64,000 nucleotides of DNA, taken from contig RAYE01000008.1 in assembly GCA_003612285.1 (NCBI GenBank), positions 50,896-114,895 of the forward strand. Direction: 5' to 3'. The translations under genes and the position numbers were made by a program. A model generated the notes under the pieces. That model did not search any database. It was given only the letters and a program-made list of their open reading frames with translations, and was not told the origin of the DNA. This document shows positions 34,501 through 44,700 of the stretch, piece by piece. The DNA is from a bacterium D16-51. Its GTDB lineage: Bacteria > Bacillota > Clostridia > Lachnospirales > Lachnospiraceae. Numbering within the stretch: the first letter of the stretch is position 1; the number at the start of each line of letters is the position of its first letter.

Positions 34501-37500
34501 ACAGAAAAGATTTATGACAGCAGTAAGACAGTTGTTGATTTATTCCGGGAACAGGCACAGAAGACGCCAGAAAATACGGCCGTTGTATATGGCGGCAGGA
34601 GCTATACTTATGCCCAGACGGATGAGATGACAGACCGCATTGCTGCCTATGTTTCAGGCCTTGGCATTGGCAGGGAGCAGGTGGTGTCAGTCCTGATCCC
34701 AAGATGTGAATATATGGCGATTGCCTCTCTTGGCGTGTCGAAAGCGGGCGCGGCTTATCAGCCATTAGATCCTTCTTATCCGAAGGAACGGCTGGCATTT
34801 ATGATGGAAGATGCAGATGCGCAGCTTTTGATTGCAGAGGAGGAGCTTCTTCCATTGGTTCCAGATTGGAAGGGAAAAGTGCTCCTGACAAAGGATATTA
34901 TCAATCTGCCAAAGGATGTTAAGGCGCCTGAGCCGCCAAAGACAGAAGACTTGTTTATCCTCCTTTATACCTCAGGTTCTACAGGGGTGCCGAAAGGCTG
35001 TATGCTGGAGCATAGAAATATTACTGCATTTTGTGACTGGTACAGGGAGTTTTATCATTTATCGGAGGAAAGCCGTGTTGCGGCGTATGCCAGCTATGGG
35101 TTTGACGCCAATATGATGGACATGTATCCTGCCTTGACGACAGGGGCGGGGGTTTACATTGTGGAAGAGTCCATCCGGCTGGATTTAAATGCATTGAACC
35201 AGTATTTCCTGGAGCAGGGGATTACCCATTCCTTTATGACGACCCAGATTGGGCGGGCATTTGCCACAAGCATGAAGAATGATACGTTGAAATATCTGTC
35301 CATGGGAGGGGAAGCGCTGGTTCCTTTTGCACCGGAAGGCAGCACGGAATATTTTAATGTATATGGTCCTACGGAATGTACTATATTTACAACGGCATAT
35401 CCGCTCCATAAATATGAGGAGGATCCGCCAATTGGAAAGGCGCTGTCCAATTTGAAACTCTATATTTTGGACAGTCTGGGCAGAAGGGTTCCGGCAGGCG
35501 TGCCGGGTGAATTATGTATTTCGGGGGTTCAGGTATCCCGGGGTTACTTGAACCGTCCGGAAAAGACAGAGGAGGCTTATTCAGAAAATCCGTTCTGTAA
35601 CCTGGAAGGGTATGGCAGAATGTACCACACCGGAGACATTGTGCGTTTCCTGCCGGATGGAAATATCCAGTTTATCGGCAGGAGAGACGGGCAGGTGAAG
35701 ATTCGCGGTTTCCGTATTGAACTTACTGAGGTAGAGGAGATTATCCGCAGATTTCCGGGGATTCAGGATGCTGCTGTGGCAGCCTTTGACGAACCGTCCG
35801 GCGGGAAATATATTGCCGCCTATGTGGTATCAGACCAGACGGTAGATGTGGAAGCACTGAATGCGTTTATTGAGGAAAGCAAGCCGCCTTATATGGTTCC
35901 GGCTGTGACCATGCAGATTGACAGGATTCCGTTAAACCAGAACCAGAAGGTAAATAAACGTGCGCTTCCTGTGCCGGAAAGGAAACAGGAAGAGATGGTT
36001 CCGCCAAAAGGGGAGATGCAGCAGAAAATCTTTGACTGTGTGGCAGAAGTAGTGGGGCACCAGCAGTTTGGCGTGACTACGGATATCTACCATGCGGGGC
36101 TTACCTCGATTGGGGCGGTGAAACTGAATGTGATTCTTTCTGACGCTTTTGCCGGTGCGGTTATCCGCAATAAAGATTTAAAGGTACATAATACGGTTGA
36201 AAAGTTAGAGCAGTTTATTAAAGAAAGCAAAAAGGAAGAGAGCTTTGAGAAGCAGGAATTGTATCCTCTGACACAGACGCAGAACGGTATCTTTGTGGAA
36301 TGTGCTGCCAACACAGGAAGCACTATTTACAATATCCCATTTTTGTTCCGTTTGGGGGAGAAGGTGGATTTGCTGCGGCTGAAAAAGGCAGTTGAGGAGG
36401 CTGTAGAGGCGCATTCTTATATTAAGACTACGCTGTGCATGGATGAAAATGGCGATATCTGGCAGAAAAGGAATGATGATCTGCCAGTGGAGGTTGAGAT
36501 ACAGAAAGAACTTCACAAAGAGGAACTGGTGAAGCCGTATCAGATTCTTGGGGAGCAGCTCTTCCGTATGAAATTGTATGACACGACAGAGGGGAAATAT
36601 TTCTTCATGGAATTTCACCATATCATCAGCGATGGGGAATCCTGCGGTATTTTCCTGAAAGACATCAATCTGGCATACAGCGGAAAGTCCCTTCAAAAAG
36701 AAAAGTTCAGCGGCTATGAAGCAGCCATTGTGGAGCAGGAGGCATTAAAGGGGCCAGAGTATGCCCTTGCCAGAAAATATTATGATTCTGTCTTTGAAGG
36801 GTGCGATACGGATTTTCTTCCTGCAAAAGACCACCGGGGAGACGTAACAGGGCTTGGCATATACAAGAGAGCAGCAAAGACAGATATGGAAGCGCTGCAT
36901 AAATTCTGTACGGAACAAAAGATTACGCTAAATACGCTGTTTACAGCAGCATTTGGCTTTGTAACAGGGCGTCATGTCTATAAGGACGAGGCAGTATTTA
37001 CGACGATTTATAATGGCAGAAATGATTCCCGCCTGGCTTCTACTGTGAGCATGCTGGTTAAGACGCTTCCGGTTTACTGTAATCTGGAAGGGGAGAAAGA
37101 GGTTGGAGCGTATCTTCGGGAGACTGGGGAACAGCTTATAAACAGCATGAATGCCGATATCTGTTCCTTTGCTGAAATCAGCCGGGCATATAATATGAAA
37201 GCGGATTTGATGTTTGCATTTCAGGGGGACAACTTCCGGTTTGAGGAAATCGCCGGAGAGAAAGCTGTCATGGAGGAACTTTCCTTAGATACGCCGAAAG
37301 CGCCCCTGTCTATAGATGTAATGGTGGATGGGGACGAAGTTTCTTATCAGGTGGAATACAGGAGTGATTTGTATGAGGAACTTACAGTTGCCGGATTTGT
37401 TGACAGCCTGATTATGGCAGTGCAGCAATTTCAGGAAAAGAAGCAGTTAAAGGAAGTTTCCATGGTAAGCAATGAAGCGCGCCGTAAGCTTGACTCCTTT

Positions 37501-40491
37501 AATGAAACGGATTATGAGGTGGAGCAGACCACAGCTAATATCCTGTTTGAGCGGCAGGCAGCGCTTTATCCTGACAGGACGGCAGTGATTGCCTGCGGTG
37601 TAAGCCTTACATTCCGGGAACTGAATGAGAATGCCAACAAGATTGCGAACCATTTGCTGGACATGGGCTTATCAATAGAGCAGATGGTGGGCGTTATGCT
37701 GCCAAGGACGGTGGATGTATATGCTGCAAGGCAGGGAATATTAAAAGCAGGCGGCGCATTTCTGCCGGTTGATCCGGAATATCCGGATGAGAGAATCAGT
37801 TATATTATGGAAGATTCCAGGGCAGAATTTATCCTGATGCCTGAGGCAGTGGCGAAAGAACGTAAAGCGCTGCTTTCTAAGCTGTCGGCAAAGGTTTTGC
37901 TGATAGAGGAGCTTTTGGCGGAAGGAGGGAATACAGAAAATCCTAAGGTGGATATCCGCCCGGAAAATCTCTGCTACTGCATTTATACTTCTGGTTCTAC
38001 CGGAAAGCCAAAGGGCGTTATGATAGAACATCGGAACCTGGTGAACTATGTGGATGATAATCCTTACAATGTGGAGGCGCAGTCCTATGTGTACAATGCT
38101 ACGGTTTCCCTGGCATTTGCCGCCATTACTTTTGACGTGTCCATTCTGGAGGAGTGTATTCCGCTCTACCATGGAATTACGGTCTGCATGGCGAATGAGG
38201 AGGAAATCCACAATCCACTTTCCCTTTCCAGGCTGATTCTGGAAAATGGCGTCGATATGATGACTTGTACGCCTTCATTTTTGATAAATATTATTGATAT
38301 GCCGGAGATGAAAAAAGCGCTGTCAGGAATCAAGGTGTTTAATGTGGGCGCTGAGGCATTTCCGGAAGCCCTCTATGAAAAGATTAGGGCGCTGGGGACA
38401 GATGCAATTATATACAATGGATATGGCCCTACGGAGACAACGATTGGCTGTGCCTTTGACCAGGTGACAGGGGATAAGATTACCATCGGAAAGCCGATGT
38501 CAAATATTAAGATGGTGATGATTGATAAGTACCGCAACCTTCTGCCTGCCGGAGTGCCGGGAGAACTCCTGATTATTGGAAACGGCGTAGGCAGGGGATA
38601 TGTGGGCAAGCCTGATATGACGGCGGACAAATTTATCCAGTTTGAGGGGAGAAATGCGTACCGCAGCGGTGATTTGGCGAAGTGGAACCACCATGGGAAA
38701 ATTGAATTTATGGGACGCATGGATAACCAGGTCAAATTGCGCGGCCTCAGGGTAGAATTGGATGAGATTGAAAATGTCATGAACCAGTACCCGACCGTGA
38801 AATCCAGTGTGGTCCTTGTGAAGGAGAAGGATTCCAACCAGTTCCTGTGCGGTTATTTTGTGGCGGAGAGCCAGGTGGAAAAACAAAAGTTAACCAGTTT
38901 CATGCAGAAATACCTGACGCCGTATATGGTGCCAAGTGTGCTTATGCAGCTTGAGGAACTGCCGCTTACGAATAATGGCAAGGTAAATAAGCGCGCTTTG
39001 CCGGAGCCGGAATATACTGTGGAGAATAAAAATTATGTGAAGCCGCAGACAGAGCTGCAGCGTAAGCTTTGTGAAATCTTTGAGATGGCATTGGGCGTGG
39101 AACAGATTGGAATTGAAGATGATTTCTTTGAAAATGGCGGAACCTCTCTGTCAGCCTCTAAAGTGGCAATGAAGTGTATGAGCGCGGGGATTCAGGTATC
39201 TTACGCTGATTTGTTTGATTATAAGACGCCGCTTGATTTGGAACGCCATATCTGCGAGATGCAGCATAAGGACGCTGAGACAGATGAAAGCAAAGAAAGC
39301 CAGGAAGGACAGGGTTCTTTAGGTCAGGTGTTAAGCCACAATGCAGTGGAATATGTAGATGATATACAGCCTTCTGCCCTTGGGGATGTTTTGCTGACGG
39401 GTGCAAATGGTTTTCTGGGTGCGCATATTTTAAAGAATATGATTGACAGTGAGGATAATATTATCTATTGCCTGATACGCAAAGGAAAGGCTTCTTCTAC
39501 AGAGAAACGGTTAAAGAATATGCTGGCATATTATTTTAACAATCCGTATGAGGAACTTTTTGGCAGCCGTATCCGCATCATCGAAGGCGATATTACGGAT
39601 GAAGAAAATGTGGAGGCGCTTGAGCAGTATGATTTTGACAGGGTGATTAACTGTGCGGCATGTGTCAAACATTTTTCCGCAGACGATACCTTAGAGCAGG
39701 TAAATTACCAGGGCGTTTTGAACTTGATTCACCTGTGCAGCAGGACAGGGCGTGAGTTAATCCAGATTTCTACGGTGAGCATTGCCGGGGAAAATGTGGA
39801 AGGGAAATTCCCGAAGGAGAAGAGGCTTCACGAGAATGAATTATTCTTCGGGCAGAGCCTTTCCAATAAATATATTGATACAAAGTTCCGTGCAGAGAAG
39901 GCAGTGCTGGAGGCTGTGGCAAAAGGGATGAAGGGCAAGGTAATCCGTGTCGGCAACCTGATGAGCCGTGTCAGTGACGGGGAGTTCCAGATTAATTCGG
40001 TCACAAATGGTTTTATGCGCACTCTCCGCGGATATGTGGCGCTGGGCAAATTCCCGGTATCCATGCTGGATATGCCGACGGAATTTTCACCAATTGACTC
40101 TACGGCAGAGGCGATTGTCAAATTGGCTTCTGTCAAGGGAGGCTTTAGCGTGTTCCATGCTTACAGCAGCTATTTAATCCAGATGGCAGATGTCATTGAG
40201 CAGATGAACCAGTCGGGCATTCCTGTTGAGATAGTCAGTGACAGGGAGTTTGGACAGTCGCTTTCAAAAGCTCTGGAAAATGAGGACAAAAATGAGCTGA
40301 TAGCGGGGCTGATTGCCTATGCCTCCGGTGATGATACCGGCAGCAGCGTTTACATTGACGGGGATAACAGCTTTACCACAAAAGCTCTGTACCGCCTTGG
40401 CTTTAAGTGGCCTATGCCGGATGGAAATTACCTGAAACATGCCATAGAGGCCTTGGAGACACTGGGATTCTTTGATGGAAGGATAGATTGA
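31513..40491 (+). CDS. Non-ribosomal peptide synthetase A-T-C-A-T-C-A-T-R
   Basis: A 2992-residue cytoplasmic megasynthase. Domains in order: A1 (IIYTSGSTGKPKG near 132), T1 (LGGDS, Ser507), C1 (HHIIFDG 696-702), A2 (LLYTSGSTGVPKG near 1152), T2 (HAGLTS, Ser1532), C2 (HHIISDG 1702-1708), A3 (CIYTSGSTGKPKG near 2158), T3 (NGGTS, Ser2545) and a thioester reductase (TGANGFLGAHIL from about 2625; Tyr2787-x3-Lys2791). It would link up to three building blocks and release the product by NADPH reduction as an aldehyde or alcohol. Manual alignment to GrsA PheA gives Asp at the amino-anchoring position in A2 (1198) and A3 (2208), but Val180 in A1. A2 and A3 pockets do not match codes I know. No epimerisation or thioesterase domain is present. 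AAGGAG precedes the ATG. Confidence 0.95.
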   Translation: MNFLDEFQYIVHKYPDRPAVVDYNGERITTYRELYILACKIAAKLRKSGDISGKAVMVCMGRRMEYVAAEIGILMCGAAFAPVLPEYPKERIKFIREDCQAAAKIDEDWLVGIESYDTAEPDAVSDRNCAMIIYTSGSTGKPKGIVHSMASLTEGVRRSRNLTDLDENDVWGATAPMSFVVLVTEYFNVLSGGGCTHILPEDARRDVRLLEDYFAEKEITCTFISPQMLRFFKNRDKSLKKVFTGSERVSMLAGDGYEVYNIYGCSETASLVSTYKIGEAVENTPIGKPAEGLTFFLLDEEGREVADGEEGELCIQGILADGYLNLKEQSERTFVKREDGTVLLHTGDIARKLPDGNYIYVNRKDWMVKINGQRVETGEIELRMASMPEIDTAVVKVFEDENGQNYLCGYYVPKQEVMPEQIRAYLKEWLAGYMIPRFFKRLESIPKNANGKLDRTALLPPGMEEYKAEYREPENETERSICSSFEKILHCGTVGTEDDFFKLGGDSINVLKLAEDLDESALTPEMVLMGRTPKKIAALLAEGQEKYGIHIKEDRETQQDKRCAEAVMKEKAEYPLTDSQMGVYLECINYPETTMYNIPMCCELPAELDRERFRDAVKKAVAMHTAFGVNIALSKGTPVMCMHPEFLKAEVGEWETEDIEAVKRTFVRPFRLEGEPLYRMALYRNEEHNYFLFDVHHIIFDGTSVKVFLDEISQLYQGENPKAEEISLMDLSAYEETLAETPQYQAAREYFSKKLSGEDFGEALIKDYKKKEPGVQSRKVRLALDEEFSCMAVEQFTRQKGISENTLFLGAFSYALGKYSGENKSLFCTVNNGRHRVDMAESVGMFVRTLPIYQSWEEDALVEGYLQGFQKGFYEVMGHDCISFAELAKDYGISSDILFVYQGEMFSGLVFDGKKYAAEPIPAGDVQADVSVMVMKSRQGYEVSLEYRKDLYREETARGLLGMFLQTLKGMLSCERLGQISLVSELDIQVLDCFNDTEKIYDSSKTVVDLFREQAQKTPENTAVVYGGRSYTYAQTDEMTDRIAAYVSGLGIGREQVVSVLIPRCEYMAIASLGVSKAGAAYQPLDPSYPKERLAFMMEDADAQLLIAEEELLPLVPDWKGKVLLTKDIINLPKDVKAPEPPKTEDLFILLYTSGSTGVPKGCMLEHRNITAFCDWYREFYHLSEESRVAAYASYGFDANMMDMYPALTTGAGVYIVEESIRLDLNALNQYFLEQGITHSFMTTQIGRAFATSMKNDTLKYLSMGGEALVPFAPEGSTEYFNVYGPTECTIFTTAYPLHKYEEDPPIGKALSNLKLYILDSLGRRVPAGVPGELCISGVQVSRGYLNRPEKTEEAYSENPFCNLEGYGRMYHTGDIVRFLPDGNIQFIGRRDGQVKIRGFRIELTEVEEIIRRFPGIQDAAVAAFDEPSGGKYIAAYVVSDQTVDVEALNAFIEESKPPYMVPAVTMQIDRIPLNQNQKVNKRALPVPERKQEEMVPPKGEMQQKIFDCVAEVVGHQQFGVTTDIYHAGLTSIGAVKLNVILSDAFAGAVIRNKDLKVHNTVEKLEQFIKESKKEESFEKQELYPLTQTQNGIFVECAANTGSTIYNIPFLFRLGEKVDLLRLKKAVEEAVEAHSYIKTTLCMDENGDIWQKRNDDLPVEVEIQKELHKEELVKPYQILGEQLFRMKLYDTTEGKYFFMEFHHIISDGESCGIFLKDINLAYSGKSLQKEKFSGYEAAIVEQEALKGPEYALARKYYDSVFEGCDTDFLPAKDHRGDVTGLGIYKRAAKTDMEALHKFCTEQKITLNTLFTAAFGFVTGRHVYKDEAVFTTIYNGRNDSRLASTVSMLVKTLPVYCNLEGEKEVGAYLRETGEQLINSMNADICSFAEISRAYNMKADLMFAFQGDNFRFEEIAGEKAVMEELSLDTPKAPLSIDVMVDGDEVSYQVEYRSDLYEELTVAGFVDSLIMAVQQFQEKKQLKEVSMVSNEARRKLDSFNETDYEVEQTTANILFERQAALYPDRTAVIACGVSLTFRELNENANKIANHLLDMGLSIEQMVGVMLPRTVDVYAARQGILKAGGAFLPVDPEYPDERISYIMEDSRAEFILMPEAVAKERKALLSKLSAKVLLIEELLAEGGNTENPKVDIRPENLCYCIYTSGSTGKPKGVMIEHRNLVNYVDDNPYNVEAQSYVYNATVSLAFAAITFDVSILEECIPLYHGITVCMANEEEIHNPLSLSRLILENGVDMMTCTPSFLINIIDMPEMKKALSGIKVFNVGAEAFPEALYEKIRALGTDAIIYNGYGPTETTIGCAFDQVTGDKITIGKPMSNIKMVMIDKYRNLLPAGVPGELLIIGNGVGRGYVGKPDMTADKFIQFEGRNAYRSGDLAKWNHHGKIEFMGRMDNQVKLRGLRVELDEIENVMNQYPTVKSSVVLVKEKDSNQFLCGYFVAESQVEKQKLTSFMQKYLTPYMVPSVLMQLEELPLTNNGKVNKRALPEPEYTVENKNYVKPQTELQRKLCEIFEMALGVEQIGIEDDFFENGGTSLSASKVAMKCMSAGIQVSYADLFDYKTPLDLERHICEMQHKDAETDESKESQEGQGSLGQVLSHNAVEYVDDIQPSALGDVLLTGANGFLGAHILKNMIDSEDNIIYCLIRKGKASSTEKRLKNMLAYYFNNPYEELFGSRIRIIEGDITDEENVEALEQYDFDRVINCAACVKHFSADDTLEQVNYQGVLNLIHLCSRTGRELIQISTVSIAGENVEGKFPKEKRLHENELFFGQSLSNKYIDTKFRAEKAVLEAVAKGMKGKVIRVGNLMSRVSDGEFQINSVTNGFMRTLRGYVALGKFPVSMLDMPTEFSPIDSTAEAIVKLASVKGGFSVFHAYSSYLIQMADVIEQMNQSGIPVEIVSDREFGQSLSKALENEDKNELIAGLIAYASGDDTGSSVYIDGDNSFTTKALYRLGFKWPMPDGNYLKHAIEALETLGFFDGRID

Positions 40492-40582
40492 AACTTAAAG
40501 TGGAAAGAAACGCGTTTCTGAATGATTAGCAAGGAAAGGAGTAAGGGTGAAAGAAAAAAGAAGAAAGAAGAGAGGATAAAAT

Positions 40583-40650
40583 GCAAACACACATCTTTCA
40601 CCCTTTGTGTTTGCGCCTCAAATGAAAATGCAGGCATTTTCGCTTGAGGC
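40583..40650 (+). promoter_or_regulatory. Two-hairpin leader, copy 1, before the DUF3089-like lipoprotein
   Basis: Hairpin one pairs GCAAACACA (40583) with TGTGTTTGC (40606-40614). Hairpin two pairs GCCTCAA (40615) with TTGAGGC (40644-40650), enclosing GAAAATGC/GCATTTTC. The GAGG in the right arm of hairpin two is the only Shine-Dalgarno-like sequence before ATG 40663 and is paired with CCTC. A near-identical module precedes another lipoprotein start at 60266, with the same 12-nt gap to ATG. Confidence 0.6.
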
Positions 40651-40662
40651 TTGGTGCAGAAT

Positions 40663-41769
40663 ATGATAAAAAAGTATTTCAAAATCACATCAAGAGTGGG
40701 CTCAGGCATAATGCTTGCTGTAATTTGCCTGGCACTGAGTTTTTTTGCGGCTGGATGTGGGAAGACAGATGCAGATGATACAGAAAGCAGCAAACAGGCT
40801 GAGACAGCGAAACCGAAGGAGACTGCAGAAAGTGATAAGATAACAGGGCTTGTGGGTACGCCGTCTGATTATTCCAAAAAGGATAACTGGATGGCAGTAC
40901 CGGAAATTACGCATGAGGTAGATACCTTTTATCTCTATCCTACCTGTTATCTCGATGATTCAAAGGCGGCAAAGGAAATCTGCGATATTGACAATGAAGC
41001 GGTAAGGGAGAGGGCACAGGACGTTTATGAAAACCAGGCAACGGTTTTTGAAGAGTCGACAAATGTTTTTGCCCCATATTACAGGCAGAGTAACATTAAC
41101 CGGGTTATAGGCATGGACAATAAGGAGCTGGAAGAGTTCCAGATGAATGAGCAGCGTACAGATGTCTATGCAGCGCTGGATTATTATTTTGAGAATTACA
41201 ATAATGGCAGGCCGTTTATTCTTGCCGGACATTCCCAGGGTTCTATTATGACAAAGATTGTTCTTGGGGAATATATGGAAGTGCATCCGGAATATTATGA
41301 GCGCATGGCTGCAGCATATGTGATTGGGTATTCCATCACGTCGGACTGGTTAAAGGAGCATTCCTATCTGAAATTTGCCGAAGGCGATGATGATACGGGG
41401 GTTATCGTTTCATGGAACACAGAGGGACCGGATAATAAGGGGCAGAAAAATATTGTGGTAGAAGATGGTGCGATAAGTATCAATCCGATTAATTGGAAAA
41501 GGGACGACACCTATGCTTCTGCGGATGAAAATCTTGGAAGCCGGATATTAAATAAAGAGACGGGCACTTATGAGATAAAAAAGGGAATTGCAGATGCGCA
41601 GCTTGATATTGAACGCGGCGTCGTTATTTGTACAGCAGAAGAGGCAGAGTATACTACAGCAAAAGAATTGTTTGGGACAGCGAGCCTGCATGGCAATGAC
41701 TATGCGTACTATTATGAAAATTTAAGGGAAAATATAAAAACAAGAGTGGAGAACTTTCTAAAAAATTGA
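40663..41769 (+). CDS. DUF3089-like lipoprotein, predicted alpha/beta hydrolase
   Basis: A 368-residue lipoprotein. The signal (VGSGIMLAVICLALSFFAAGC) has a lipobox ending FAAGC. After a low-complexity linker the enzyme domain has FYLYPTCYLDDSK, FAPYYRQSNINRVIG and the nucleophile elbow PFILAGHSQGSIMTKIV (GHSQG), as in DUF3089 proteins. An esterase, lipase or acyltransferase role outside the membrane is likely. ATG 40663 is used; an upstream TTG at 40651 overlaps the leader hairpin. It lies 172 bp after NRPS 1 and 28 bp before the giant secreted protein. Confidence 0.78.
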   Translation: MIKKYFKITSRVGSGIMLAVICLALSFFAAGCGKTDADDTESSKQAETAKPKETAESDKITGLVGTPSDYSKKDNWMAVPEITHEVDTFYLYPTCYLDDSKAAKEICDIDNEAVRERAQDVYENQATVFEESTNVFAPYYRQSNINRVIGMDNKELEEFQMNEQRTDVYAALDYYFENYNNGRPFILAGHSQGSIMTKIVLGEYMEVHPEYYERMAAAYVIGYSITSDWLKEHSYLKFAEGDDDTGVIVSWNTEGPDNKGQKNIVVEDGAISINPINWKRDDTYASADENLGSRILNKETGTYEIKKGIADAQLDIERGVVICTAEEAEYTTAKELFGTASLHGNDYAYYYENLRENIKTRVENFLKN

Positions 41770-41796
41770 TGTAGTATAATAGAGAGGAGGAATTAC

Positions 41797-44700
41797 ATGA
41801 GTAAAAAGACAAACAGGAGAAAAAGGCTGGCACACAGGCACTTTGCCGTGAATACGGGAAAGAGGCTGCTCTGCAGCGTTTTGTGTATGGCGATGATAAC
41901 ACAGCCGGGAGCAGGCTATGTTACAGCGAAGGCGGAAGAGCCGCCGATGTATCTGGATTCGTCAAGAATCGAACAGGACAAGCTTCCAGAGGGGGATTTG
42001 CTGTATTTTGGCACCGCTTCTGCCAATTTGCCGGAGACGGGCGAATATGCGGTTAAGATTTTCCGTGAGGGGAATCTTGACAAGAAGGTGAGCGTGGATA
42101 TACACACGGTAGATATGACGGCGGCCTATGGCGAAGATTATGAGCTGAATGAGAAGGATGTAGAGAATTTAAAAACTACCGGTGAAAAAAAGACGATTTT
42201 AGAGAAGTATGTAAAAGGGCAGGAGATTACAACTGTTTCGGAGGAGGAGACAGGAAAACTGTCTTTGGAACAAAAGCCTGATACAGAAGAAGAGACAGAG
42301 ACTGCAAAAGAGGTTTCGCTGTTTGACGGCAAAAAGAAAGAAACTGCCGCTTCCACATCTTCTCTGGCTGCTAAAAAGGAAGAGCAGACAGGAGAGGACA
42401 CGAGAGAAGTCTCTGAAACTGAGGAAGTGAGTGAGGAACAGCAGGGATTCATGGACGCTATTATGGACAGCCTTGCTACAGACGCTATGGAGAATCTGCT
42501 GCCATCCAGCACCAGCATGGTCACTTTTGAGAAAGGGCAGAGCGAAAAGACAGTCCGCTTTTCTATCCTGGAGGATGATGAGAGCGAAGGAACGGAGGGC
42601 TTTACCCTGGTACTGGCAAACCCTGACGGAGCCGAGGTATATGAAGTAGGTTCTATGGGCGTTTCCATCCAGGATGACGACAAGCGGGTGAAATCAGAAG
42701 TTTCTTTTTCCAAGTCCCAATATAATTCAAAGGATGGAAAGGTTACCCTTACTGTCAAGAGGACGGGGGCAGAATATTCCGTCTGCGAGATGCGGCTGAT
42801 GACAAGCCAGGATACGGCGTCTGCCGGAAAGAATTATGAGGAGAAAAACGAAACGATCGCCTTTGCCCCATATGAGATGGAAAAGGACATTGAGATGGAA
42901 GTTTCCGGCGAGGGAAAATTCAGCGTCCTTTTGTCAGAGTTTCAAGCCTGCACAGAGGGAAAGCATAGCAAAGCGGTCGTCAATATCCAGGGAGAGAATG
43001 CTTACGGCGCTGCGAAAAAGGGCGCTTCTTCCAAGGGGAGCGCCCCTTCCAAAAAGATTGTGAGGAAGAAGGCAGAGGATAATACGAAGAGCTTTGACAT
43101 TACGATTGACGAGCATCCTTACAAAGTAGAATATACCATGGGAGAGAATACGGGTAAGATTCTGGATGAGAGTTATAATCCGGCAGTGGAAGCAGGCGTG
43201 TATTACTTCTCGCTGGACCCGGCACATGGGGGAAACTTTAACTATGGTTATTTCGGCGGTTCTAAACCGAATTGTTTCGGCAACCGCAAATCAGAGTATG
43301 TTTATGACACAAAGACGACGGATACGATGGATAATAATTTTGGAAAAGTGGAATATTACCATAGCACTACTTGGTGTAATGGGTGGGCTGCTGCCAAATC
43401 AGGAAATTTTATCCCAGGGCTGTATTTTCAATATCTGACGCCGGACTGGCACTCAAAATCAAGCTTCGGGGGAGGCCAGTTGGCAAAGTTTGTGACGGAT
43501 GGCACTACTGCGGTTAGTGGACAATTTGACCGCCAGCAGGATAACGCTGTCCGGAAAAATACTTCTGACCAGAATTTGAAGGTAGAGGTCTACGCCTGTG
43601 ACGAAGAATCTGACAAAACGCCGAAATCTTTTCTGAGGTTCTATGGCGTCTGCGCTATGTACAGGAAGTTAAATATGAAGGTGGAGAATCCTGCTGCCAA
43701 GACATATCTGAATGGTTCTGATTCCGAAATCTCTATGACGCCTGCCGATATGTCAGTAAAGTGCGGCGCACAGCCAGATCCATTAAAGAGCGGCTCGTCT
43801 ACCAGGGATGTGTATGCAAATTTGAGCCCGGATGATACCAACTTTGTATTCAGTGTTGGCAATATGTCGCTTAATAACCAGAATGGGATATATGCCTATA
43901 TTAATGGATACGAAATTACTTTGGACCCGGGAAAGGCAGAGGACAGGGTCAAGGTAAACTATCCGCAAGATTTTACAAAGTATCTGAATAATGAGGTGAA
44001 TAAGTCATCACACAAAGCCAATCTGGACTTTTCCAGGTCTGCCGTGGATGCGGAAATTAAAAAGATAGAGCAGAATCTGGGCACGGTTCCTTATGACGCT
44101 TATTTCTTTGCCTGGATTAACAGCATCCAGAAGGACACGGCAAATGATGGCAAGGGCTACCGCCAGAACCTGGTTTTTAAGCCAAAAATGGAATACTATG
44201 ATGTGGAGGTGGAGGTGCTTGCCCCGACTACCGGGAAAAAGACGGTAGATGACGCTGCCCATTTTACGGATGCAAATCTGAAGGATAAGGGTACAAAGAC
44301 TTACCATGCCGGAGATACCCTGGACTTATCTGTTGCTTGTGATAATACGGATAAGTATACCATAGTAGGCTATCAGGTATCTGACAATGGGGGAATCGAC
44401 TATAATACGATTACAGATACGAAAAATTTGTTTTTGCAGTATAACAAGAAGTATAAAATCCGCCCTGTTGTCTCAGAAAACAGCAATGCGGTGGAAGTGC
44501 GGCTTTCTAAGGATGCAGAAAGCAGATTTGAAATTGAGGGGCTGATACCTCAGAGTAAGTTAAAAGGGACAGAGTTTGCAGGAAAGAATATCCTGAATTT
44601 GAATCCAAAGGAATCGACCGTAAAGAAGATGGCAGAGCCAGAGGCCGGAAAAGAGTATACGGTGCGTGTGCTGGTAAAGGAGGAAGACAGCACCTATGCC

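Noticed and set aside
42138..42758. 206-codon minus-strand frame inside the giant secreted protein gene
   Set aside because: Composition is the mirror of the Glu/Ser-rich plus-strand coding; no ribosome binding site or recognisable domain.
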